Shown one piece after another: positions 32,015-41,276 of a DNA stretch of 64,000 nucleotides. The position numbers were made by a program, and so were the translations under genes. The stretch covers positions 1 through 64,000 of the forward strand of contig NZ_JAPEQG010000003.1 of the NCBI RefSeq assembly GCF_026339735.1, in the 5' to 3' direction. The notes under the pieces were generated by a model. It saw only the letters and a list, made by a program, of their open reading frames with translations, was not told where the DNA came from and searched no databases. This stretch comes from Streptomyces sp. NBC_01669 (lineage in GTDB: Bacteria; Actinomycetota; Actinomycetes; Streptomycetales; Streptomycetaceae). The stretch's first letter is position 1, and the number at the start of each line of letters is the position of its first letter.

Positions 32015-33330
32015 TCAGGACCACCGCATCCCAACCGCGGAGAGTTGCTCGATCCGTTCGGGCGTCAGCGACGCGGCCCGGGACCGCTGGTTGCTGACCC
32101 ACGCACCGAGTTTCAGCTGTATGTCCCGCTGCTTCTGGTCCTCGCCGCCCCTCCCGTCCCCGCCGCCGATAGTGATCGTTTCGGCGTGTTTGCGGGGAAC
32201 CCGTAGGTGTCCCTCGCGGTCGAAGAACTGCCGGGCCGCGGCGAGGTGCATCGCCCATTTCTGTGCCTGGCTGGTGCGTGGCTTCGGCTTCTCGTCCTCG
32301 CTGGCGGGTTGGATCCCGAGGATGTGTTCCAGCATCCATTGCTGCACCCCGGTGAGTTTGTCCCACCCGACCTGCTGTGCCGTCACCCAGCGCCCCAGAT
32401 CTTCGCCTTGGCGCACGACGTCGCCCGGAGTGGTGGGCAGTGTTCCGCCGGCGTCCAGGTGGAGCCGGGTGAGGTGGAAGCACCGCTGCCAGGTGACGGG
32501 CCATGCCGGGCACCAGGACGGATCGATCTCTTCCAGCTGCTCGCGCCGCTCGGGGGACAGCGCCCCGGACCACGATTCCACCGGCAGCCCTTCGGCCTGG
32601 TACTGCTCGAGCTCCAGGGCACGTCGGGTGGCGGCGCGGGCGTTCTTTAGCCAGATGCCGACCTTGTAGCCCTGGTGGGTGGCGTCGAGTGGGGCCAGGA
32701 GGTGGCCCGCCTTGGCGGCCCATGCGCGGGCGGCGGTGAGGCCTTCTTCCCAGGCGACGTCGTAGTGGGACCAGATCATGCCGAGCTTCTCCAGCTGGAT
32801 GATGCGGTCGGCGTCCATGTTCCCGCGGGCGTGGAAGCGGCGTGCGTCGGCGGTCCATTGCCCGAGCGGGAAGCCCGTGAGGGAGGGCGGCCACACGAGC
32901 TCCCCTTCCCCTGCCCCAGCCCCTTCCCCTGCCGCGCCGCCTGGAGCTTCGTTCTCAGCGTCTGCTTTCCCTTCGGCGGGGACTCGGTAGGTGAACGGCA
33001 CGCGCAGGTCGCCGTGGAGCCGGTGGTAGAGGGTGGCGGCTTCGATGCCGCGTCGCCAGTGGGCGTGTTCGGGGTTGAGGACGCGGAGGTTGATGAACGC
33101 GGCCAATGCTGCAGGGTCACGCGGCGTGCTGAACTTCAGCAGGGCCCTGGCAGAGCCGCTGACGCCTGCCCATGCCGCGTCCTGCTCCTCGCTCTCGCCA
33201 CTTGCCTCGCGCCCTTTGGGTGCACGGCTGGGGGCCTGCTGCTCGGCAAGAGTTTCCACGATGCGGGTGTCGTGTGCGCGGAGTGCCGTCACATGCCCTG
33301 CGGCGTCTTGAACCGCCTCGCAGGCGGAAC
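32015..33330 (-). pseudogene. C-terminal part of a large helicase-associated-repeat protein
   Basis: The surviving frame encodes helicase-associated (HA) repeats: PLGQWTADARRFHARGNMDA, DRIIQLEKLGMIWSHYDVAW, GLTAARAWAAKAGHLLAPLD and LGAWVSNQRSRAASLTPERI, ending QLSAVGMRWS. Such repeats follow a DEAD/DEAH helicase domain in very large Streptomyces proteins typical of chromosome ends and linear plasmids. Coding homology continues upstream of the first start (CEAVQDAAGHVTALRAHDTR) but meets a TAG near 33335, at the edge of an AT-rich stretch. The helicase domain is absent, so this is a truncated gene that might still be translated from an internal GTG. Confidence 0.75.
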
Positions 33331-33388
33331 GCTATGTTCAATTTTGCTTTCACTTGGCGTATTTTACGCGTCTTTTACTCTTCGGTAT

Positions 33389-33426
33389 CTTCAGCTGTGC
33401 ACCACATGAATGGTGCACAGCTGAAG
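33389..33426. promoter_or_regulatory. Perfect 16-bp palindrome in an AT-rich island upstream of the Rhs gene
   Basis: CTTCAGCTGTGCACCA (33389-33404) and TGGTGCACAGCTGAAG (33411-33426) are exact reverse complements around a 6-base spacer. It lies 14 bases before the Rhs start codon, within a 100-base island of much lower GC than the rest. It may be an operator, an mRNA hairpin that blocks the Rhs start, or a recombination scar at the truncated helicase gene. Confidence 0.6.
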
Positions 33427-33439
33427 AAGAGACTGAGGA

Positions 33440-36400
33440 ATGATGACGGTTCACAGACCAGCGCTTCATGGGCGCGGGCGGCCTTGGTCCGGGGGGAATC
33501 TTCGCTTCATAGCGGGGAGTCTGACCCTGGCCCTGGCCATCACGTTGCTCGACAGCACGAGTTCGGCCATGTCTGCGCCTCCGCAGGCGGCCTCAGCGCC
33601 GGAGAAGCCCGCGGCCACCCAGGCAGCTGACATTGCGTCCGCGCGGGTGACCGCGCGGCTGTCCGGCAAGCGCGTTGAGGCTCTGTCGGAGCGGACGGAA
33701 ACGTCCACGACGTGGGCCAACAAGAACGGTTCGCTCACCACTGAGCTGACGGCGGGTCCGATCCGCTTCGAGGACGAGATTTCCGGTGCGTGGCGGGATG
33801 TCGACCTGGATCTGGTCCACGGCGCGGACGGCTCCGTGGAGCCGAGGGCGCACCCCCGCGGGCTGAAGATCGCGGGTAAGAGCGGCGCTCCCGCCGCCTC
33901 GCTGAAGGAGGCGCAAGCCTCCAAAGCCACGGACCTGGTCACGCTTGGCGAGGGGGATCAGCAGATCACTCTGCAGTGGAAGGGCGGCCTGCCCGCGCCG
34001 AAACTGGACGGCACGCGCGCCGAGTACGTCAATGCCGTGCCCGGCGCGGACGTAGTGGTGGAGGCGACCCGCACGGGTTTCGAACAGTTCGTTGAGGTCA
34101 AGCAGAAGCCCACCACTGCCAGCTTCTCCTACACCCTGCCGCTGAGGGCCAAGGGCCTCAAAGCCAAGCAGCAGGCCGATGGCAGCGTGCTGTTCACCGA
34201 TAGAAAGAACAAAAAGCAGGCAGTGATGCCGGCGCCGGTGATGTGGGACTCCACCGTCGACAAGCGATCCGGTGAGCACACCCGCCGCGTTCCCGTCGCG
34301 ATGAAGGTCGTGGCCAAGGGGTCCTCGGTCGACCTGGTGATCACACCGGATGCTAAGTTCCTCGCCGACCCCAAGACGAAGTATCCGGTGACGGTGGACC
34401 CCTCCACCTCCTCCCTCTCCAGCGTCTTCGACACCTACGTCCAGCAGGGCGAGACCGTCGACTGGTCGAACGATGTAGAGCTGGACTTGGGCAACCCGGG
34501 AACGAAGAACGCCGACGGCACCTTCCGCACCGCGCAGTCCTTCATCTCCTGGAACACCTCGCCGATCCAGGACGCGCTCGTATCCGATGCGAAGCTGTCC
34601 CTGTGGAACTTCCACTCGGGCAACAACGTGGACTGCAAGGCATACCCGTGGGAGGTTTGGTCGTCGGGCGCAGCCTCTACGTCCAGCCGGTGGACGAACC
34701 GGCCGACCATGACGGTTAAGAAGGCCACCTCCACCGAGACGCGCGGCAACACCTCGTGTACCAGCCAGCCCGACGGGTGGATCAACGCCAACGTCACGAC
34801 GCTGGTACAGGAATGGGCCTCGGCCAAGACCACCCGCGGCCACATGGGACTGCGAGCCACCGACGAGAGCGTGCTGGCGCAGTGGAAGCGGGTTAACTCC
34901 GCCAACGCGGCATCCAACCCGCCCAAGCTTGTCGTCACCTACAACTACCGGCCGCGAACAGGCACCAAGCAGGAAGCCGGACCCCCGTACTTCTCCTACG
35001 CCGGCGCCTACACCGTCAACACCGTCACGCCCACGCTGCGCGACACGTTCGTCGACGCCAACGGTGACAAGGTCAACGGCACCTTCCAGATCTTCGACAA
35101 CGCCACCAACACGCAGGTCGGCAACGTCATCGTCTCCCCGTATGTCCACTCCGGGGAGGTCGCCTCGGTCACGGTGCCCTCAGGCGTGCTGAGTAACGGC
35201 AAGACCTACAAGTTCCGCACCTCGCCGTATGACGGCAGCCACTACAACGTGGGCTGGTCGGCGTGGAAGACGTTCACCGTCGACACCAGCTCTCCCTCGG
35301 CCCCGACGAAGATCACTTCGACGGAGTACCCATCGGACAAGTGGGTCAAGGGCGCGGGGCAGGCAGGTATTTTTGCCGTCACCCCGCCCGCGGCCGACCA
35401 TAACTGGCTGGAATGGTCACTGGACGGAGTGACCTGGTCCAAGGTCACCACCGGCGGCGCGAGCGCGGACAAGAGCATCTCCGTTACCCCGCCGAAGAAC
35501 GGCACCCACACCCTTCAGGTCCGGTCCGTGGACAAGGCGGACAACAAGTCCGAACCCGTCGAGTACACCTTCCACGCCGGACCTGGCGGATTCGTCCAGC
35601 CGGCCGACGGTGCGCGCACCGCACGCCGGGTGCCCTTGGTCGCCGAGGCCGAAGCCGGCAAGTACGACACGGTGTCCTTCTCGTGGCGTCGCTCGGAGGC
35701 CGACGCGTGGACGAAGATCCCCGCCGGTCACGTCACGGCTGGGGGAACGCCCCTGACCGCGTGGCCGGTGCCGCTGACGAACGGCAAGAACGCCGCTCTG
35801 GTGTGGAACGCCACTGATACGGTCGACCCAGACGGTTCGGTTCAGATCAAGGCCGACTTCACCGGCCCGTCCAGCGCCAGTGGCGAGACCCAGCCGCTGG
35901 CGGTCGTGGTCGACCGCAACGCTGATGGCGCCGCAGCAGCCGAGGCCGGCCCCGGCTCGCTCAACCTCCTCACAGGCGACTACACCCTGTCAGGTACCGA
36001 TGTGTCGGTGCTGGACATGACCGTCACCCGCAGTGTCTCTTCCCGCTCGCCGAACGCCGGCGCCAAGCAGGACGGCCAGGCGCCGATCTTCGGCAAGGAG
36101 TGGGTGGCGGGAACAGTCGCCCAGGCAGTCCAGTCGGACTACTCCGAGCTGCGCAAGACCTCGGCAACCTCCCTGGACGTCGTCACGGCCGACGGTGAGA
36201 CCTTCTCCTTCACCGCCAATGCGGCCAAGACAGGATGGGTCCCCGAGCCCGGCAGCGAGGAGCTGACCCTGAAGGGTTCTCTCGCATCCGGTGACTTCAC
36301 TCTGTCGAACAGCGACGGAAGCGTCACCACCTTCAGTCCCGTGGCGGGTTCGAGTACCGCATGGCCCGTCTCCCGCTCTCTGATCGACGGGCAGGCCAAC

Positions 36401-39400
36401 TCCACCACCGAGGTTGTCTCCGAAGCCGTCACTGTGGACGGCAAGGTCCTGGCTCGGCCCAAGCGGGTCATCGCCGCGACCAGCGCGGTGACGCTCGGCA
36501 CCTGCGAGGCCGCCCCGTCGACCCGGGGCTGCCGGGTTCTGGAGTTCATTTACGCCGCCTCCACCACCGCGACCGGCTCGTCCCTGGGCGACTTCAAGGA
36601 CCAGGTCTCCGAGATCCGTATTTGGGCGACGTCCCCCGGCGCTTCGGCAGCCACCGCGACCGCCGTGGCGTCGTACACCTACGACGACGCCGGGCGTCTG
36701 CGCGAGACCTGGGACCCCAGGATCAGCCCTGCGCTGAAGGTGTCCTACACCTACGACAGCGCGGGGCGCGTGACCCAGATGAAGCCCCCGGGGCAGCTGC
36801 CGTGGAGCTTCACCTACGGCAAGGTGGGCAGCGACCCGCTCTCCGGTGAGGGGATGCTCCTCAAGGTCACCCGCCCGACCCTCAAGGCCGGATCCGCCGG
36901 TGAGACGGACGGCAACACCGCGCAGACATCCATCGTCTACGGCGTTCCGCTGACCGGAACGAAGGCACCCCACCTGCTGGGCGCCAGTGACGTCAAGGCG
37001 TGGGGGCAGCTTGAGGCCCCCACCGACGCCACCGCCGTCTTCCCCACCGACGCGGTGCCCTCCTCGAATGACGGCCAGGCCCTGACCGCGGGCGACTATC
37101 GCCGCGCCATGGTGCATTACCTCGATGGCTCCGGCCGAGAGGTCAACACCGCTGACGCCGGCAAGAACATCACTACCACCGAGTACGACCAGTTCGGTAA
37201 CGCGGTCAGGGAACTGTCGGCAGCCAACCGCGCCCTGGCGCTGGGGGGCACCGACACGGCCAAGGCGCAGCTCGCCGATCTCGGTATCGCGGCCCTGCCC
37301 GCGGCGGAGCGAGCGGAGCTGCTCTCCAACCGCGGCATCTACAACGCCGACGGTTCCCGTGAGGTCGAGACGCTCGGTCCCCTGCACCGCGTCGTGCTTG
37401 AAGCGGACCTGAAGGAGGGCACGACCGCGGTGGCGGCCTCGGGCGAGCAGGCCATCGCCCGGCACCGCACAATCAGCGAATACGACAACGGGCGCCCCAC
37501 CGACGGCACGGCCTCCGTCTCCGACAAGGTCACCAAGAGCACGGTGAGCGCGCAACTGCGCAACTGGCCAGCCCTCACGGCCGACCCGCGGGTCACCCAG
37601 ACGGTCTACGACTGGGTCAAGGGCCAGCTCACCAGCACCATCCAGGACCCGGGCGGTCTGGCCATCACAGAGAAGGCCACCTACGACAGCTCCGGGCGCC
37701 TGATCAGCCGCAGCCTGCCCGCTTCCAGCGGAACCGACGCAGGCACCCAGATCACCGACTACTACACCGGTGACGGCACCGGCGTCTGCGGCGGAAAGCC
37801 CGAATGGGCCGACGAGGAGTGCCGCACCCGCCCGGCCGCCACGGTCACCGGCGGCGGATCCAACCCCTCCGAGCTGGTGACCACGACCGCCGAGTACGAC
37901 CGGTGGGGCGAGACCGCCAAGCTGACCGAAACCGCCAACGGCAGCACCCGCATCAAGACCACCACCTACGACGCCGCAGGCCGCGCATCCAAGGTCACCA
38001 CCAGCGGAGGGACCGGCACTGCCGTCCCGGCCGTGACCACGACGTACGACCCCGACAGCGGCAAGGTCGCCACGATCACATCCACCGACGGTGGAACGGT
38101 CAAGAAGAGCTACGACCAGCTCGGACGGCTGATCTCCTACACCGACGCCGACGGCGGAGTGACCACCAGCCAGTACGACGCCGAAGGGCAGCCGCTCCTG
38201 GTGAGCGACAACATCCCCTCCAGCACCGCATACGGCTACGACACCACGGCCGACCCCCGGGGACTTCCCACCTCCATCACCGACTCGGTAGCGGGTAAGT
38301 TCACCGTCACCTACGACGCCGACGGTCAGGTCCTGACCCGGAAACTGCCCGGCGGCTTCACCATGCGCCAGACCACCAACCCGGCGGGCATGCCCACCGA
38401 CCGCAGCTACAGCCGCGACAGCGACGGGGAAATCCTCTTCTCCGAAACCATCGTGCCCACCGTCCACGGACAGCGCTCCTCCTACACCGGCTCCGCCGGC
38501 CAGACCGCCGGAGAGACCTACACCTACGACAAGATCGGCAGACTCGCCCGGGCAGCGGACGACGCCGTCGACGGCACATGCGTCACCCGCAGCTACACCT
38601 TCGACAAGAACTCCAACCGCAAGACCCTGGCCACCGCGGCCGCGGCCCCCGGGCTGGAGTGCACCACCACAGGCGCGACGACCACCAGCCACACCTACGA
38701 CAGTGCCGACCGCCTGGTCGACCCGGGCTACACCTACGACGCCTTCGGCCGCACCACCGCAGCCCCCGCCACCACGCTGGCGTACTACACCAACGACCTG
38801 GTCCGCCAGCAGACCACCGGAAACCAGCGCCAGACCTGGACCCTCGACTCCCAGCTGCGCTCCCGCGCCTGGACGGTCGAGAACAACGCCTCGGGCACCT
38901 GGACCAAGACCCAGTCCAAACTCAACCACTACAGCTCCGACGCCGACACCCCGCGCTGGATCGTCGAAGACACCGCCACCGGCGCCCTGACCCGCAGCGT
39001 CAACGGCTTCGACGGCCAGCTCGCCGCGACCACCGCCAAAACTGGCGGAATCGTCCTGCAGCTGGTCAACCTGCACGGTGACGTAGCGATCCAGCTGCCC
39101 ACCACCGCAGGGCAGGCCGCGAGGGTCCTCAACACCGACGAGTACGGCAACCGCACCGCGGACCAGGCCGCCACCCGCTACGGCTGGCACGGCGGCATGC
39201 ACCGCTCCAGTGAGACCCTCACGGACCTCACCCTCATGGGCGTGCGCCTCTACAGCCCCACCCTGGGGCGCTTCCTGTCCGCCGACCCGGTACCCGGAGG
39301 CAGCTGCAACGCCTACGACTACGCCTGCGCCGACCCGATTAACAACGAGGACGTGACCGGCTGCGCAACCTGCCGGGTCCCCAAGCACGCCTGGACCGGC

Positions 39401-39766
39401 CGCAGCTACACGACCGTCCTGAGTACCACCGGCTGGAGCTACGGCAGCTGGCAGAGCTACAACTACCACTGGTTCTGGGACGTCGTCAGCGGCGACTGGG
39501 GCCCGCTGCCCATCACGTCCTGGAAGCGCCAGTACAAGTACCGCAAGCAGTACGTCTTCAAGTGCAAGGTCGTGGCCTGGTACGGCTGGGGCCGGCAGAA
39601 GATCCTCGCGTCCTTCGAAACTCGCTACCAGTACTCCTACCGCGACCGCACCACGTACCGCGTCGCGTGGTCGGGCTACAAGTGGACCCGCACCGGCGGC
39701 TGGAGCTGGACCCGAACATCACGGACCTACGTCTCCTACTACCGCATCGTCTACACCAGAGGCTGA
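33440..39766 (+). CDS. Exported Rhs-repeat polymorphic toxin with an unrecognised C-terminal tip
   Basis: A 2108-residue Rhs protein, intact. The N-terminus has a signal-like segment (FIAGSLTLALAITLLDSTSS, about residues 24-43). Residues 45-330 are beta-rich; about 330-505 form a DNRLRE domain (DTYVQQGETVDWSNDVELDL, LVVTYNY). Two fibronectin-like segments follow, then YD repeats from about residue 880 (ASYTYDDAGRLRETWDPR, SYTYDSAGRVTQM and others). The shell ends with the Rhs core RLYSPTLGRFLSADPVPGG and DPINNEDVTG. The last 134 residues are the variable tip: about 13 Trp, 17 Tyr and 22 Lys/Arg but only four Asp/Glu, with no known toxin motif. GAGG precedes the ATGATG start closely, so the second ATG may be used. 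Confidence 0.93.
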   Translation: MMTVHRPALHGRGRPWSGGNLRFIAGSLTLALAITLLDSTSSAMSAPPQAASAPEKPAATQAADIASARVTARLSGKRVEALSERTETSTTWANKNGSLTTELTAGPIRFEDEISGAWRDVDLDLVHGADGSVEPRAHPRGLKIAGKSGAPAASLKEAQASKATDLVTLGEGDQQITLQWKGGLPAPKLDGTRAEYVNAVPGADVVVEATRTGFEQFVEVKQKPTTASFSYTLPLRAKGLKAKQQADGSVLFTDRKNKKQAVMPAPVMWDSTVDKRSGEHTRRVPVAMKVVAKGSSVDLVITPDAKFLADPKTKYPVTVDPSTSSLSSVFDTYVQQGETVDWSNDVELDLGNPGTKNADGTFRTAQSFISWNTSPIQDALVSDAKLSLWNFHSGNNVDCKAYPWEVWSSGAASTSSRWTNRPTMTVKKATSTETRGNTSCTSQPDGWINANVTTLVQEWASAKTTRGHMGLRATDESVLAQWKRVNSANAASNPPKLVVTYNYRPRTGTKQEAGPPYFSYAGAYTVNTVTPTLRDTFVDANGDKVNGTFQIFDNATNTQVGNVIVSPYVHSGEVASVTVPSGVLSNGKTYKFRTSPYDGSHYNVGWSAWKTFTVDTSSPSAPTKITSTEYPSDKWVKGAGQAGIFAVTPPAADHNWLEWSLDGVTWSKVTTGGASADKSISVTPPKNGTHTLQVRSVDKADNKSEPVEYTFHAGPGGFVQPADGARTARRVPLVAEAEAGKYDTVSFSWRRSEADAWTKIPAGHVTAGGTPLTAWPVPLTNGKNAALVWNATDTVDPDGSVQIKADFTGPSSASGETQPLAVVVDRNADGAAAAEAGPGSLNLLTGDYTLSGTDVSVLDMTVTRSVSSRSPNAGAKQDGQAPIFGKEWVAGTVAQAVQSDYSELRKTSATSLDVVTADGETFSFTANAAKTGWVPEPGSEELTLKGSLASGDFTLSNSDGSVTTFSPVAGSSTAWPVSRSLIDGQANSTTEVVSEAVTVDGKVLARPKRVIAATSAVTLGTCEAAPSTRGCRVLEFIYAASTTATGSSLGDFKDQVSEIRIWATSPGASAATATAVASYTYDDAGRLRETWDPRISPALKVSYTYDSAGRVTQMKPPGQLPWSFTYGKVGSDPLSGEGMLLKVTRPTLKAGSAGETDGNTAQTSIVYGVPLTGTKAPHLLGASDVKAWGQLEAPTDATAVFPTDAVPSSNDGQALTAGDYRRAMVHYLDGSGREVNTADAGKNITTTEYDQFGNAVRELSAANRALALGGTDTAKAQLADLGIAALPAAERAELLSNRGIYNADGSREVETLGPLHRVVLEADLKEGTTAVAASGEQAIARHRTISEYDNGRPTDGTASVSDKVTKSTVSAQLRNWPALTADPRVTQTVYDWVKGQLTSTIQDPGGLAITEKATYDSSGRLISRSLPASSGTDAGTQITDYYTGDGTGVCGGKPEWADEECRTRPAATVTGGGSNPSELVTTTAEYDRWGETAKLTETANGSTRIKTTTYDAAGRASKVTTSGGTGTAVPAVTTTYDPDSGKVATITSTDGGTVKKSYDQLGRLISYTDADGGVTTSQYDAEGQPLLVSDNIPSSTAYGYDTTADPRGLPTSITDSVAGKFTVTYDADGQVLTRKLPGGFTMRQTTNPAGMPTDRSYSRDSDGEILFSETIVPTVHGQRSSYTGSAGQTAGETYTYDKIGRLARAADDAVDGTCVTRSYTFDKNSNRKTLATAAAAPGLECTTTGATTTSHTYDSADRLVDPGYTYDAFGRTTAAPATTLAYYTNDLVRQQTTGNQRQTWTLDSQLRSRAWTVENNASGTWTKTQSKLNHYSSDADTPRWIVEDTATGALTRSVNGFDGQLAATTAKTGGIVLQLVNLHGDVAIQLPTTAGQAARVLNTDEYGNRTADQAATRYGWHGGMHRSSETLTDLTLMGVRLYSPTLGRFLSADPVPGGSCNAYDYACADPINNEDVTGCATCRVPKHAWTGRSYTTVLSTTGWSYGSWQSYNYHWFWDVVSGDWGPLPITSWKRQYKYRKQYVFKCKVVAWYGWGRQKILASFETRYQYSYRDRTTYRVAWSGYKWTRTGGWSWTRTSRTYVSYYRIVYTRG

Positions 39767-39795
39767 CCCGGACACTGACCGACCCTGAGTAGTGT

Positions 39796-39825
39796 GGCGC
39801 TCCGCGGATCCCTCTGCGGAGCGCC
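39796..39825 (+). terminator. Hairpin after the Rhs gene
   Basis: GGCGCTCCGC (39796-39805) pairs with GCGGAGCGCC (39816-39825), 29 bases after the Rhs stop. The stem lies between the toxin gene and the small membrane protein gene, so the latter is either read through or separately transcribed. Confidence 0.65.
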
Positions 39826-39896
39826 GCATCCGCTTACAGCCTTCGACAAGCTGGTGAAGGCTGGCCCACCCCCGCAGACCCGCACGGGAGACACTT

Positions 39897-40172
39897 ATGC
39901 TGTTCGTCATCGCCATCATCGGAATCTCAATACTCGGCTTCACCCTGTGGTACTCGGTGCGCGTCGCCAAAATGCGCGACCTGCCCGCGTGGCGCAGGTT
40001 CCTCCCCCTCAGCCTTCTTGTGCTGTCCATCGCAGCCAGCCTGCTGCGAGCCGCCGACATTCCCCAGGTTGCGAACGCTGTCGCCTTCCCCCTGCTCCTG
40101 GCCGCGATCGCAGTGTCTCTGATGGAAGTACGGGCCGAGAGCAACCGGCGCACACCAACGGCCACGCCGTAG
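39897..40172 (+). CDS. Small three-span membrane protein, candidate Rhs immunity protein
   Basis: The 91-residue product starts MLFVIAIIGISILGFTLWYS (span 1), then a basic loop (VRVAKMRDLPAWRR), span 2 (FLPLSLLVLSIAASLLRA), span 3 (VANAVAFPLLLAAIAVSLM) and a charged tail. It is the first gene after the Rhs toxin on the same strand, the usual place for an immunity gene. A membrane-embedded immunity protein would fit a tip that acts on membranes. A GGGAG site precedes ATG 39897. The alternative is an unrelated small membrane protein; nothing but position and topology supports the immunity role. Confidence 0.65.
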   Translation: MLFVIAIIGISILGFTLWYSVRVAKMRDLPAWRRFLPLSLLVLSIAASLLRAADIPQVANAVAFPLLLAAIAVSLMEVRAESNRRTPTATP

Positions 40173-40274
40173 AAAACCCAAAACGCTTCGGGCACGGGAC
40201 GGATCCGCCCCATAGGCCCGGCAGTCCCGGCTCGGACACCAGGGAGCAAGCAACCCGCCGATAGGTTCTGAAGT

Positions 40275-40360
40275 TCATCGACGACGGCGGGCGGCGGGGT
40301 CGCGTTCGGCGACGTGCCGGGCGACCGCGTCGACGCCGGGGCGGGCGTACCGCTCCAGGG
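40275..40360 (-). pseudogene. Possible tail of a tyrosine recombinase-like protein
   Basis: The minus strand reads LERYARPGVDAVARHVAERD and PAARRRR to a stop, like the C-terminal tail of some actinobacterial integrases. It is cut at the IS6 end, so only about 27 codons remain. Confidence 0.25.
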
Positions 40361-41226
40361 GGTGTTGTCAGGTTGAGCGGGGCCCTTCTCCGGTGGCATG
40401 ATCATCTGTACGGTCGGATCGTCTGGAGGGGCTGCTCGTGGACGCGCCGTCGCACCGGGGTTTCCGCTTCCCGCGGAGGTCATCGCGCACTGCGTGTGGC
40501 TGTACCACCGCTTCGCCCTGAGCCTGCGCGACGTCGAGGAGCTGATGCTGGAGCGCGGCACCGAGGTCTCCCACGAGACGATCCACCAGTGGACGCGCCG
40601 GTTCGGTCCCGTCTACGCCAACGCGCTGCGCCGGTGTCGCCCGAAGCCGGGCGACAAGTGGCACCTGGACGAGGTTTTCGTCAAGATCCAGGGTCGGCAG
40701 CGGTACCTGTGGCGGGCCGTGGACCAGGACGGGAACGTCCTCGACATCCTGCTGTAGAATCGCCGCGGCGAGGCTGCTGCCAGGCGCTTCCTCCGGAAGC
40801 TGATGAAGAAGACCCGGTCGGTGGCCCGGGTGATCGTCACCGACAAGCTCCGCTCCTACGGCGCCGCCCACCGCCATGAGATGCCCTCGGTGGAGCACCG
40901 CTCGCACAAGGGCCTCAACAACCGGGCCGAGAACAGCCATCAACCGACCCGTGAGCGTGAACGGGCGATGAAGGGCTTCCGCGGCGTCGCGGGAGCCCAG
41001 CGGTTCCTGGCTGCGTTCAGCGGCATCTCACCCCACTTCCGGCCCCGGCGCCACCTCATGACCGCACCCGACTACCGCACCGAAATGATCATCCGCTTCG
41101 CCATCTGGGACCAGATCACCGGAACCACATGCCGACCCGCCGCGGTCTGACCGACTGTCACCATCACGGCCAGGCCCGTCCCGAAACCGCGCGCATCCCC
41201 AAGCACTCACTCAACCTGACAACGCC
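40361..41226 (+). mobile_element. IS6-family insertion sequence, inactive
   Basis: About 0.87 kb, bounded by inverted repeats GG(T/C)GTTGTCAGGTTGAG at both ends. The flanking octamers (CTCCAGGG left, CCGCCCCA right) do not match, so the element has lost its original target duplication, as happens after IS6-mediated deletion. It truncates the NicO gene on its right side. Confidence 0.8.
40398..41150 (+). pseudogene. IS6-family transposase, nonsense and frameshift
   Basis: The frame reads AEVIAHCVWLYHRFALSLRD, WHLDEVFVKIQGRQRYLWRA, then GNVLDILL followed by TAG at 40755-40757, where IS6 relatives have Gln (LLQNRR). The rest continues in the same frame: ARVIVTDKLRSYGAAHRHEM and NNRAENSHQPTRERERAMKG. 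The three catalytic acids are present. A one-base frame change near 40475 also separates the natural N-terminus (VDAPSHRGFRFP) from the body. Confidence 0.88.
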
Positions 41227-41276
41227 CCGCCCCACCACACCCCGACACACCGTCAGATGTACGCGCGCCCAACAAC

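Noticed and set aside
35990..39469. 1159-residue open frame on the minus strand inside the Rhs gene
   Set aside because: Gly/Val/Ala-rich low-complexity translation with no family motif; it mirrors the codon bias of the real plus-strand Rhs gene.
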